Shown here in pieces: positions 8,518-16,597 of a DNA stretch of 64,000 nucleotides (positions are counted from its first letter, which is position 1; each line of letters starts with the position of its first letter). Position numbers and translations under genes: made by a program. Below the pieces are notes generated by a model. That model searched no databases, was not told the DNA's origin, and saw only the letters and a list, made by a program, of their open reading frames with translations. Where the stretch lies: assembly GCA_029960065.1 (NCBI GenBank), contig JASCOF010000002.1, positions 1 to 64,000 on the forward strand. Direction: 5' to 3'. This DNA comes from Flavobacteriaceae bacterium PS02336. Lineage in GTDB: Bacteria > Bacteroidota > Bacteroidia > Flavobacteriales > Flavobacteriaceae.

Positions 8518-8525
8518 ATAAAGTT

Positions 8526-9197
8526 ATGTACAAGTTGCTTTATATTGATGAGGATCAAGAACAAATAGAAAACTTCCAAAATTATATTGATGATACAAAC
8601 ACCAATAATATTTTTGAGGTGGTTCCACAACTTCCATTGGGAGATATGGAAGAAATGATTGAAAAAATACTAAAAGCTAATCCAGATGTGATAGTCAGTG
8701 ATTTTTTACTAAATGAGAACATTGGAGCATTGGGATATAATGTTCCCTATAATGGTGTTGAATTAGTAGAAGAATTTCTGGCAATTAGACACAAGTTTCC
8801 TTGTTTTGTTTTAACGGCTAAAGATCAAGATGCTGTCAGTGATAGTGAGGATGTTAATTTGGTTTACACCAAAAGTTTAATGACTACTGAAATCGAGGAT
8901 ACAAAAGCTAAAGTGAAATTTACTGATAGATTAATAAAACAAATAGAGCATTATCAATCCAGAATTACCGAAGCTCAAAAGGAATTGCAAGAATTATTAG
9001 AGGTTAGAAAGAGTGGTAAGGCTGATTATAAGATTGAAAATCGCATTATTGAATTAGATGATTTTCTAGAAAAATCTATTGATGCGAGTCATTCTGTTCC
9101 AACTGAATTTAAGACGTTTTCAAATACACAACGTCTTGACAATATATTGAACAAGGTAGATGAATTACTTAAAAAATTAGATAACGATGGCAAGTAA
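8526..9197 (+). CDS. Receiver-domain protein of the GHKL/HNH operon
   Basis: A 223-residue protein whose first 120 residues resemble a response-regulator receiver: an acidic cluster in YIDED (7-10), phospho-acceptor candidate Asp59 in DVIVSDFLLNE, a Thr in CFVLTAKDQ and a conserved Lys in LVYTKSL. The C-terminal half is a predicted coiled coil and holds no DNA-binding domain, so it is unlikely to be an ordinary transcription factor. The start lies 8 bases after the ATPase stop, and its last 11 bases overlap the HNH gene. This suggests a signalling link between the kinase-like ATPase and the nuclease. Phosphotransfer is inferred from the domains only. Confidence 0.75.
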   Translation: MYKLLYIDEDQEQIENFQNYIDDTNTNNIFEVVPQLPLGDMEEMIEKILKANPDVIVSDFLLNENIGALGYNVPYNGVELVEEFLAIRHKFPCFVLTAKDQDAVSDSEDVNLVYTKSLMTTEIEDTKAKVKFTDRLIKQIEHYQSRITEAQKELQELLEVRKSGKADYKIENRIIELDDFLEKSIDASHSVPTEFKTFSNTQRLDNILNKVDELLKKLDNDGK

Positions 9198-9747
9198 TTT
9201 CAGATACCAAATCCCCGCAAGGACATTCACAAAAGCATATAAAAATTATAGAAGCTATAAGGTTTACTTAGCTAAAGATTTTAATTGCAGATGTGGATAC
9301 ACAGATTGTCCCGATTTTTGGTTTGGCGGAAAAAATACTTTTCATATAGATCACTTTAAGCCATTTTCTAAAAATCCAAATCTTGAAACAGAATATTCTA
9401 ATTTAGTTTATTGTTGTTCTTATGTTAATATTTTAAAATCTAATGATGAGGGGGATTACATAGACCCTTGTGATGTTGATTTTAATGATCATTTTGAGAG
9501 AGATAGTGATGGTTCAATAGTTCCAAAGGCAGGATCAAAAGAAGCAAATTATATGTTCAATAAACTGCAACTTGGTTTGAGAAGGTATAGTTTAATATGG
9601 AAGTTGGATGAAATGTATGAAAAGATGCTTAAACTTAGAGATCAAATTAATGATCCTAAAAATGAAAAAATTAAAAATGATTTAAAAATTTTGAACAGTG
9701 ATTTATCGGAAGAGTTTATTACATATTTAAAATCATATGTGTCCTAA
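9187..9747 (+). CDS. HNH endonuclease, last codons replaced by an IS
   Basis: A 186-residue protein with an HNH nuclease core: Cys34, Cys36 and Cys41 form a zinc-knuckle-like group, His53-Ile-Asp-His56 lies in TFHIDHFKPF, and Asn72 and the later CCSYVNILKSND supply the N and final elements. Such proteins cut DNA with a single metal ion. The gene overlaps the receiver gene by 11 bases, indicating translational coupling. The IS copy at 9734-11082 supplies the final codons SYVS-stop. Removing the IS and one target copy restores an end YLKTEQ-stop at 11109-11111, directly followed by the methylase start. The catalytic core is untouched, so the protein may still be active. Confidence 0.8.
   Translation: MASNFRYQIPARTFTKAYKNYRSYKVYLAKDFNCRCGYTDCPDFWFGGKNTFHIDHFKPFSKNPNLETEYSNLVYCCSYVNILKSNDEGDYIDPCDVDFNDHFERDSDGSIVPKAGSKEANYMFNKLQLGLRRYSLIWKLDEMYEKMLKLRDQINDPKNEKIKNDLKILNSDLSEEFITYLKSYVS
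9725..9733. repeat. Target-site duplication, left copy
   Basis: ATTTAAAAT, identical to 11083-11091, directly abuts the left end of the IS4 element. Confidence 0.8.
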
Positions 9748-11082
9748 ATAAATTTTAGGATTGGATTTCTGTGGTACAAGCATAGCTTTTTTCATCATTT
9801 CGATATTGACCCCTATTTTTCAATCTGCGAAGATCTTTAGCTGTCCCTTTTTTCCTTTTATAGGCGGCCTGAGAAAGGGATCATCTATCCATTGCCAGAT
9901 GTTTATTTTCACGAAGATATTCATTCTGATGAATGCGACCAGATTGGACAGGTTCCAGTCATATTTGGCCTTTTTTTGTAAGTATTTTAACAGTAATATG
10001 CCAATGAGTGAAGTCCAGATCTGGATCATCACTGCATTTTCAGAAGTCCCTATGAATGTCGATACTTTTAAGCGCTGCTTTAGATGCTTGAAGAAGACTT
10101 CGATATGCCAGCGTTGTTTATAGATGTTTGCCACCAAAGAAGCCTTCCACTTCGTATTATTGGTCAAAAAGTGGTACTCATTGCCAGTGGTGCTGTCCCA
10201 AAAGTGGACTAGGCGTAGCGGCTTGCCGTTGTATTTATTGCAGGCAGCACCGGATAGCTCAATGAGCTCATCCTTAAGGATCCCCTTTTCCATGAGTGCT
10301 TCACTCTGATAGGACTTGATAACCTTGTACTTCATATTAACTTTACTCCTGGTAACGAAGTAACACCCCCTGCTGTCCAAATCCCCAAGCCAGCTGTAAT
10401 CCACGTAGCCACGGTCCACTACCACCACGCTTCCCTTGGAAAAACTGTAACTACCGGCTCGCTGGCTCTCATGTACTTTTCCATCGGTAATCTGCATAAA
10501 AACAGGTAGGCAGCCATCATAATCCAAGACAGTGTGCAGCTTTACGGCACCTTTGGTGCTACGAAACTTTGCCCAGTCAAATACAGATAGACATAAGGGG
10601 ATGATGCTTGCATCCATCAGATATACTTTACGCTTTAGCTGACCAAGATCTTTGCGAAAATGGGTGTCCTTTTGCCAAAGCCTATCCAAAACAGAATAGT
10701 AAAGATCTTTGAAAAGTTCATGGGTACGGTGTGTGTTGATATAGGATATATTAGACTTACTTGGAGCTCTTACTACACCTAAGTGGTTCAGATTACCAGT
10801 GGTACTGCGTAGACCGTTACTAATATCACGAACCGAATCTGCCGAGGAAAAATGACAGAAAAGCATACTGACTAGATGCGTCCAGCTGTTGATCCCTTTC
10901 TGATGTTTGTCACTTTTGTGCTTTGAAACCAAATCTTTGAATAATTCGCGGTCGATAAGAGATAAAATCTGACTAAAAACATTTAAATTTATCATGGCGG
11001 TGTGTTATAATTTTGCAATTTAAATATAGCAACTTTGCTATATCCAAACACCGCCACTTTTTAAACGTTTAGGACGCAAGTG
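9734..11082 (-). mobile_element. IS4-family insertion sequence with 9-bp target duplication
   Basis: The element is 1349 bp. Its ends CATATGTGTCCTAAAT (left) and, read inward from the right, CACTTGCGTCCTAAAC match at 12 of 16 positions. It is flanked by exact 9-bp direct repeats ATTTAAAAT at 9725-9733 and 11083-11091. It contains a single leftward transposase gene. The base composition is more GC-rich than the flanking genes. The exact target duplication implies a simple and probably recent transposition into the HNH-methylase junction. Confidence 0.85.
9820..10995 (-). CDS. IS4-family transposase
   Basis: A 391-residue DDE transposase. The catalytic residues appear in YLMDASIIPL (first Asp), VVVDRGYVDY (second Asp) and the signature YKQRWHIEVFFKHLKQRL (Glu, YREK-like motif of IS4 transposases). 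An N-terminal domain, NVFSQILSLIDRELFKDLV, is typical of IS4 elements in Bacteroidota. The frame is intact from start to stop and the gene fills most of the element, so the IS is probably still able to move. Confidence 0.92.
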   Translation of the reverse strand: MINLNVFSQILSLIDRELFKDLVSKHKSDKHQKGINSWTHLVSMLFCHFSSADSVRDISNGLRSTTGNLNHLGVVRAPSKSNISYINTHRTHELFKDLYYSVLDRLWQKDTHFRKDLGQLKRKVYLMDASIIPLCLSVFDWAKFRSTKGAVKLHTVLDYDGCLPVFMQITDGKVHESQRAGSYSFSKGSVVVVDRGYVDYSWLGDLDSRGCYFVTRSKVNMKYKVIKSYQSEALMEKGILKDELIELSGAACNKYNGKPLRLVHFWDSTTGNEYHFLTNNTKWKASLVANIYKQRWHIEVFFKHLKQRLKVSTFIGTSENAVMIQIWTSLIGILLLKYLQKKAKYDWNLSNLVAFIRMNIFVKINIWQWIDDPFLRPPIKGKKGQLKIFAD

Positions 11083-11091
11083 ATTTAAAAT
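11083..11091. repeat. Target-site duplication, right copy
   Basis: ATTTAAAAT, identical to 9725-9733, directly abuts the right end of the IS4 element. Confidence 0.8.
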
Positions 11092-11111
11092 ATCTAAAAA
11101 CAGAACAGTAA

Positions 11112-12953
11112 TTGAATAGAGAAATACATCAATATTTAAAGTTTTATTCACCACTTCCAAAAGAAGTGGACAAACTTATTGTGTCTGCTTTTATTGAAAT
11201 TAATAATCTGAATCTTATTAATAACAAACTCCTCAAAGAATATTCAATATCAAAGCGAAGATCACAAAAAAGAGATAATTTATTAAAGTTTATAGACATT
11301 ATAAAAAACGTCGTTCAAAACTTTAATATTGAAAAACTGATTGAACTTTTTGAATTTGTTATATCTCCCTCAGATAGAATTGTTAATGGTGCGATATATA
11401 CACCTTCCGAAATTAGAGAATATATTGTTGCTCAGGCTTTCCAAAAAGAAAATTATAGAATAGACCATTGTAAGATCGCTGATATTGCATGTGGTTGTTC
11501 AGGCTTTTTATATACTGCCGCAAAAGAATTAAAAAGAAGAACGGGCAGCAGCTATTCACATATTTTTCAACACCAAATTTTTGGATTAGATATTCAAGAA
11601 TATTCTGTTAACAGAAGTAAGCTACTATTAAGTTTATTGGCACTGTCAGAAGGTGAAGATGTAGAAGAATTTCATTTTAATATCCACACAGGTGATGCTT
11701 TAATATTTAATTGGAATAATATCTATGATAATTTCCAAGGTTTTGAAATTATTGTAGGAAATCCACCATATGTTTCTGCAAGGAATCTAGAAGTAGAAGC
11801 CAAAGAAAATATTAAGAATTGGTCAGTTAGTACATCGGGTAATCCTGATTTGTATATTCCTTTTTTTCAAATTGGGTATGAAAATCTTGCAGAAAATGGT
11901 ATTCTAGGTTATATTACAATGAATACTTTTTTCAAAAGTTTAAATGGAAGAGCTTTAAGGAGTTATTTTGAAGAAAATAGAGCTACAATAAGAATTGTTG
12001 ACTTTGGAACTCTTCAGATTTTTAAATCAAAAAGCACTTACACCTGCATTTGTTTCTTGGAAAAAGTGGAACAGAATTATATCGAATATTATAAATCTAC
12101 TGATAAAGAATTTCCAACTAATAGAAATCAATATAGTAGAATTAATTACAAAAATCTTGATGCAAAAAAGGGTTGGAATTTAAATAACAATGAAATTATA
12201 TCCAGGCTAGAAGCTATAGGTAGACCTTTTGGGGAAAGATATAAAACTCGACATGGCATTGCTACATTAAAAAATGACATTTATATTTTTAAGCCAGTAG
12301 CAGAAGATGAAGATTTTTTTTACTTGCAAAATGGGAATCTTTACCCAATAGAGAAAGGAATTTGCAAAGATATTTTGAACTCAAATAAATTGAGTAGAAA
12401 TATTGATTTTGATGCAGTGAGAGAAAAGGTCTTGTTTCCATATAATGATGACATAAAACCAAAAGCCCTTGATGAAGAGTTTTTGAGTAACCAATTTCCT
12501 ATGGCATTTGAATATCTACAAAGGAAAAGAGCCATTTTATCCGAAAGAGATAAAGGGAAAGGAAAATATGAAAAATGGTTTGCCTTCGGAAGAACGCAGT
12601 CTTTGGAAAAAGTTGCTAATAAATTATTTTTTCCTAAATTTTCAGACAGAATTCCAAGTTATTTAATCAGCAACGATGATGATTTGCTGTTCTACAATGG
12701 ACAGGCAATTGTCGGTCATTCAGAAGAGGAAATGTTATTGGTAAAGAAGATTTTGGAATCCCGTTTGTTTTGGTACTATATAAAAACAACAAGTAAACCA
12801 TATTCATCAGATTATTATTCATTGAATGGTACATATATCAAGAATTTTGGTATTCCTGAATTTACTAATAATGATATTGATTTTTTAATTAATGAATCTA
12901 ATCAGGATATAATCGATGCGTTCTTAGAAGATTATTATAATATTCGATTGTAA
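11112..12953 (+). CDS. Eco57I-like DNA methylase with specificity domain
   Basis: A 613-residue protein. After a helical N-terminal region, GAIYTPSEIREYI (94-106) introduces an N6-adenine methyltransferase: motif I IADIACGCSGFLY (122-134), an acidic FGLDIQE (157-163) and catalytic NPPYV (217-221). Residues from about 380 (TRHGIATLKNDIYIF) resemble the TaqI-like C-terminal target-recognition domain of Eco57I/PglX-type enzymes. No nuclease domain is seen within it. The start is TTG at 11112, immediately after TAA at 11109-11111, which is the stop of the HNH gene before the IS arrived. It probably protects host DNA or acts with the HNH nuclease as a restriction-modification pair; the pairing is inference. 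Confidence 0.8.
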   Translation: MNREIHQYLKFYSPLPKEVDKLIVSAFIEINNLNLINNKLLKEYSISKRRSQKRDNLLKFIDIIKNVVQNFNIEKLIELFEFVISPSDRIVNGAIYTPSEIREYIVAQAFQKENYRIDHCKIADIACGCSGFLYTAAKELKRRTGSSYSHIFQHQIFGLDIQEYSVNRSKLLLSLLALSEGEDVEEFHFNIHTGDALIFNWNNIYDNFQGFEIIVGNPPYVSARNLEVEAKENIKNWSVSTSGNPDLYIPFFQIGYENLAENGILGYITMNTFFKSLNGRALRSYFEENRATIRIVDFGTLQIFKSKSTYTCICFLEKVEQNYIEYYKSTDKEFPTNRNQYSRINYKNLDAKKGWNLNNNEIISRLEAIGRPFGERYKTRHGIATLKNDIYIFKPVAEDEDFFYLQNGNLYPIEKGICKDILNSNKLSRNIDFDAVREKVLFPYNDDIKPKALDEEFLSNQFPMAFEYLQRKRAILSERDKGKGKYEKWFAFGRTQSLEKVANKLFFPKFSDRIPSYLISNDDDLLFYNGQAIVGHSEEEMLLVKKILESRLFWYYIKTTSKPYSSDYYSLNGTYIKNFGIPEFTNNDIDFLINESNQDIIDAFLEDYYNIRL

Positions 12954-12990
12954 ATTTAAAAACACCTATTTGTACAACTAAAAATTATAC

Positions 12991-13018
12991 GCCAAACCAT
13001 AAAAAGTTTGGCTTTTTT
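12991..13018 (+). terminator. Intrinsic terminator after the methylase gene
   Basis: GCCAAAC (12991-12997) and GTTTGGC (13006-13012) form a stem with loop CATAAAAA, followed by a T6 run. A near copy lies at 14018-14050, before traE. Confidence 0.7.
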
Positions 13019-13040
13019 GATGTTTCAAAAGTCATGCAAA

Positions 13041-13159
13041 GCCAATAACAGCCAAATAATTCCTTTGACAGCCACTTTACTAGAGTGCTTTAATTTCTGA
13101 AACATCTTTGTTGACAAAGCCCACAAAGAGTGAGTACAATAACAAATTAAAGTGTTTTA
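13041..13159 (+). repeat. Duplicated leader, copy 1 (before 13160 gene)
   Basis: About 120 bases closely resemble 14072-14195. Shared blocks include GCCAATRACAGCCAAAT, CCTTTGACAGCCACTTT, AGAGTGCTTTRATTTC, GAAACAYCTTTGTT, AAAGCCC and TAACAAATTAA. Each copy follows a hairpin terminator and ends at the start codon of a gene. The two copies probably carry the same promoter and control signals for two transcription units. A palindromic candidate site AGCCAATRACAGCC lies at the start of each. Confidence 0.75.
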
Positions 13160-13996
13160 ATGATGAAAGAACCTGACTACAAAAGAGAATTACCAACAAT
13201 TAACATTGAGGGAACAGAGTTTCTTATCGATGTAAACAAATTAGAACTCCGGGAAAAGTTAAACTCCAAAAATACTATCTCAATCTTTGATATGCGGGAT
13301 GTTGGAGACGGCTATACTTTTCAATATGGTTTGAGTGAAAAAAATATTCCGCATTTGTTCTCCAGTAATGAAAAAATAACGGTAAAAATTCCTGACCTGG
13401 TCAAACTTGACCCGGAGGGCATGGCATTAAAATATAATGTTGCAGATGTTTCCGGAAAGGATGATTTTGATTTAATGGTTGATCAGGATGCATTGCATAA
13501 ACGTATCCGTCTGGGAAATCTTCCGACGTTAGATATTGCAGGACATACTTTTTTTGCCGATGCTCGGATAGACCTGCTGAGGCCAAAAGATGATTTTACC
13601 ACTCTGGGTATTTGTTTTTCTGATATCGACCATTATTTCAATGAAGAAGAACACAGTTATATAATTCCATACAATCCAAAAACACATCAATTTCAGGAAC
13701 TGGATTATGATAAGATTACGGAATATCCAAAAGATCTTATAGCTGTACAATTTCCACATCAACAGATATTAGATCCCATTGGCTGGAACAGATACCACGG
13801 ATTTAATGAAACCCAAAACTTAAAGGAAATAGGTTTGAAACTGCATTTCGAGGCAAAGTTAATCCCTTGGCAGAAGACAGGAATAGACGAAACCATCAAG
13901 GAAAATATAAAACGATTAAAGCCGGACACTTTACAATCAAAAAAACAAATTCCTGAAACCGACAAAACTCTAAAAAAAAGAGGGAGAAAAATGTAA
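13160..13996 (+). CDS. Unknown protein with an internal duplication, upstream of tra operon
   Basis: A 278-residue soluble protein that I do not recognise. Two halves share a pattern: LPTINIEGTEFLIDVNKLEL with FDMRDVGDGYTF near residues 10-55, and LPTLDIAGHTFFADARIDLL with ICFSDIDHYF near residues 120-165. This suggests a repeated small domain. The C-terminus is basic (KTLKKRGRKM). It has its own copy of the leader that also precedes traE and is separated from traE by a terminator, so both units may be switched on together. No catalytic motif or signal peptide is seen. The start is ATG 13160 or 13163. Confidence 0.7.
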   Translation: MMKEPDYKRELPTINIEGTEFLIDVNKLELREKLNSKNTISIFDMRDVGDGYTFQYGLSEKNIPHLFSSNEKITVKIPDLVKLDPEGMALKYNVADVSGKDDFDLMVDQDALHKRIRLGNLPTLDIAGHTFFADARIDLLRPKDDFTTLGICFSDIDHYFNEEEHSYIIPYNPKTHQFQELDYDKITEYPKDLIAVQFPHQQILDPIGWNRYHGFNETQNLKEIGLKLHFEAKLIPWQKTGIDETIKENIKRLKPDTLQSKKQIPETDKTLKKRGRKM

Positions 13997-14017
13997 ACTA
14001 ATTAATGATACATGACA

Positions 14018-14050
14018 ACGTCAAACCGTAAAAAGTTTGGCGTTTTTTTA
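14018..14050 (+). terminator. Intrinsic terminator before the tra operon
   Basis: ACGTCAAAC (14018-14026) and GTTTGGCGT (14035-14043) form the stem (with one G-T pair), followed by a T-run. It matches the terminator at 12991-13018, which supports duplication of a terminator-leader block. Confidence 0.7.
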
Positions 14051-14071
14051 TTACATAACACACACTGTAAC

Positions 14072-14195
14072 GCCAATGACAGCCAAATGATGCCTTTGAC
14101 AGCCACTTTGTGAGAGTGCTTTGATTTCCGAAACACCTTTGTTCCGAAAGCCCGCAAGGTGTGGGCAAACTGTAACAAATTAATGTGTTTCAATT
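14072..14195 (+). repeat. Duplicated leader, copy 2 (before traE)
   Basis: Homologous to 13041-13159 and ending at the traE start codon. It is the probable promoter and leader region of the conjugation operon. GTGTTTCAATTATGG at its end parallels the AGTGTTTTAATGATGA end of copy 1. Confidence 0.75.
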
Positions 14196-14501
14196 ATGGA
14201 AAAACAAAGAAAAAAAGTTTTGCTGACAGTCGTGGCTATGCTGTCAGCAATTGGCGTGTTCGCACAGGGAAACGGTTCGGCAGGTATCAACGAGGCTACC
14301 CAAATGGTAACTTCCTATTTCGATCCCGCAACCCAGCTTATTTACGCCATCGGTGCCGTCGTCGGATTGATCGGAGGGGTTAAAGTCTATAACAAATTCA
14401 GCAGTGGTGATCCCGACACGAGTAAAACGGCAGCTTCGTGGTTCGGTGCCTGTATCTTCTTAATCGTAGCGGCTACCATCCTGCGTTCATTCTTCCTTTA
14501 A
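14196..14501 (+). CDS. traE: Conjugal transfer protein TraE (DUF4134, pilin-like)
   Basis: A 101-residue exported protein: signal peptide ending near AIGVFAQG, a glycine-rich segment, a membrane helix LIYAIGAVVGLIGGVKVY, the motif FSSGDPDTSKTAASWFG and a second helix ACIFLIVAATILRSFFL. This is the DUF4134/TraE family of Bacteroidota conjugative transposons, thought to be the VirB2-like pilin or inner-membrane component. It is the first gene of the tra operon and lies directly behind the duplicated leader. It is followed after 11 bases by traF. Confidence 0.9.
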   Translation: MEKQRKKVLLTVVAMLSAIGVFAQGNGSAGINEATQMVTSYFDPATQLIYAIGAVVGLIGGVKVYNKFSSGDPDTSKTAASWFGACIFLIVAATILRSFFL

Positions 14502-14512
14502 TCCTTTGCCTT

Positions 14513-14842
14513 ATGAATTACAATATCAACAAAGGCATCGGAAGAACGGTGGAATTTAAAGGACTGAAAGCACAGTACCTGTTCATTTTTGCAGGTGGTC
14601 TTCTCGGTACGCTTATTCTCGTGATGATACTGTATATGGTTGGCGTAAATTCATACGTCTGCCTGTTCCTTGGTGCCGGTGGTGCTTCGCTGATTGTATG
14701 GCAGACCTTTTCACTGAATAGCAAGTATGGCGAACACGGATTAATGAAGATTGCCGCCAACAAAAGGCATCCCCGCTACATCATCTGCCGTAAGCCCGTA
14801 CACCGCTATTTAAAATTCACTTCTAAAACGAAAGCCGTATGA
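14513..14842 (+). CDS. traF: Conjugal transfer protein TraF (DUF4133, VirB3-like)
   Basis: A 109-residue membrane protein beginning MNYNINKGIGRTVEFKGLKA, with two adjacent hydrophobic segments (YLFIFAGGLLGTLILVMILY and YVCLFLGAGGASLIVWQTF) and a basic tail. This is the DUF4133/TraF family, similar in size and topology to VirB3. The start at 14513 is preferred over an in-frame ATG at 14438 because it matches the family N-terminus and follows traE cleanly. Its last 4 bases overlap the traG start, as expected for coupled genes. Confidence 0.9.
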   Translation: MNYNINKGIGRTVEFKGLKAQYLFIFAGGLLGTLILVMILYMVGVNSYVCLFLGAGGASLIVWQTFSLNSKYGEHGLMKIAANKRHPRYIICRKPVHRYLKFTSKTKAV

Positions 14843-16570
14843 GAAATGTATCAAAGACCACCACACTGGAAAGCAAGTTTCCACTCCTGGCAGTAGAGAA
14901 CAATTGCATCTTATCCAAAGATGCAGACATTACCGCCTGTTTTGAAGTGCGTTTGCCGGAGCTGTTCACAGTAGCTTCTGCGGAATATGAAGCCATTCAC
15001 TCTGCCTGGCATAAGGCGATCAAAACCCTGCCGGACTTCACGGTCATCCACAAACAGGATTGGTATATCAAGGAAAACTATGCTCCCGATTTGGCGGCGG
15101 ATAACCAAAGTTTTTTGGCAAAGTCTTACCAACGCCATTTCAATGAGCGACCGTTTCTGAACCACTATTGCTATCTGTTTCTGACAAAGACAACCAAAGA
15201 GCGTATGCGTATGCAAAGCAACTTCAGTTCGCTTTGTAAAGGTACGCTTATCCCGAAGGAAATAAGGGATAAAGAAGCCATACACTGCTTTATGGAAGCC
15301 GTAGCACAGTTTGAACGTATCGTAAACGATAGTGGTTTCATAACACTGCAACGTTTGACCGAAGATGAAATCATTGGTACAGATGAAAAGCAGGGTTTGT
15401 TGGAGCAATACCTTACGCTGTCGAGGGAAACGGGAACACCGATGCAGGATATTGGTTTGGGAGCTGAAGAAGTACGTATCGGCAATAAAAGATTAAGTCT
15501 GCATACACTTTCAGATACGGACGACCTTCCCGGAACAGTATCGGCGGATACCCGTTTTGAGAAGCTGTCTACCGACCGGAGCGATTGCCGTTTGTCGTTT
15601 GCCGCACCAGTGGGATTGTTATTGAGTTGTAATCACATTTACAATCAATACCTGTTTTTGGATAACAGCGAAGCCAACCTGCAAAAGTTTGAAAAGTCTG
15701 CACGAAATATGCACTCGTTGGCTCGGTACAGCCGTGCCAACCAGATCAACAAAGAATGGATAGAAAGGTATCTGAATGAAGCCCACAGTTTCGGTCTTTC
15801 ATCTATACGGGCACACTTCAACATCGTAGCATGGTCGGAAGATCCTGCGGAACTGAAACAACTAAAGAACGATTGTGGTAGTGCCTTGGCACTGATGGAA
15901 TGTAAACCACGTCTCAACACGACCGATGTAGCCACTTTGTATTGGGCAGGAATGCCCGGTAATGCAGGAGATTTTCCAAGCGAAGAAAGTTTTTACACCT
16001 TCATCGAACCTGCCTTATGCTTCTTTACGGAAGAAACGAATTACCACAATTCGCCTTCGCCATTCGGTATCAAGATGGCAGACCGTTTAACAGGAAAGCC
16101 TATCCATTTGGGCGGAATATATCAAGTATTTATTCAAAACCGTGCGTAAGTTTTTTGGGGAAGCCATCGTGGTAACACAGGAAGTGGACGACATCATTCA
16201 ATCGCCTATTGTCAAGGAAAGTATCATCAATAATTCTGACTGTAAAATCCTTTTAGACCAACGCAAGTATATGAACAAGTTTGATGATATACAGGCAATG
16301 TTGGGATTGACGGACAAAGAGAAAGGTCAGGTACTTTCCATCAATATGAACAACGATCCGTCACGGCTTTACAAGGAAGTCTGGATTGGCTTAGGTGGTA
16401 CACACTCGGCAGTCTATGCCACAGAAGTTAGTTTGGAGGAATACCTCGCATACACCACGGAAGAAACCGAAAAAATGGAAGTGATGCAGTTCGCATCGGA
16501 ACTCGACGGAAACGTCGAACTCGCCATCAAGCATATCGCTATGCAAAGGCGTGATCAATCAAATCAATAA
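14839..16570 (+). pseudogene. traG: traG (VirB4-like ATPase) with out-of-frame internal deletion
   Basis: The first frame, 14839-16149, encodes the N-terminal half of TraG (436 residues, ending normally at FGIKMADRLTGKPIHL near 16108 and then nine or so aberrant residues to a stop). The frame from about 16111 to 16570 encodes EYIKYLFKTVRKFFGEAIVV and the normal C-terminus. In intact TraG the Walker A region (GPSGSGKS-type) and Walker B lie between these two segments; here roughly 250 codons are missing and the frame changes. Neither part can be an active VirB4-type ATPase, which powers the type IV secretion system. Flanking tra genes are intact, so the deletion is local. The breakpoint lies near 16109-16114. 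Confidence 0.85.
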
Positions 16571-16597
16571 TTATTAATCATTTAAAATTTAGAAGCA

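Noticed and set aside
9761..10123. Rightward 120-codon frame inside the IS
   Set aside because: It is the antisense shadow of the transposase gene.
16142..16570. Independent small gene after traG part 1
   Set aside because: Its sequence is the C-terminal end of TraG and upstream codons in the same frame continue the TraG sequence, so it is part of a broken gene.
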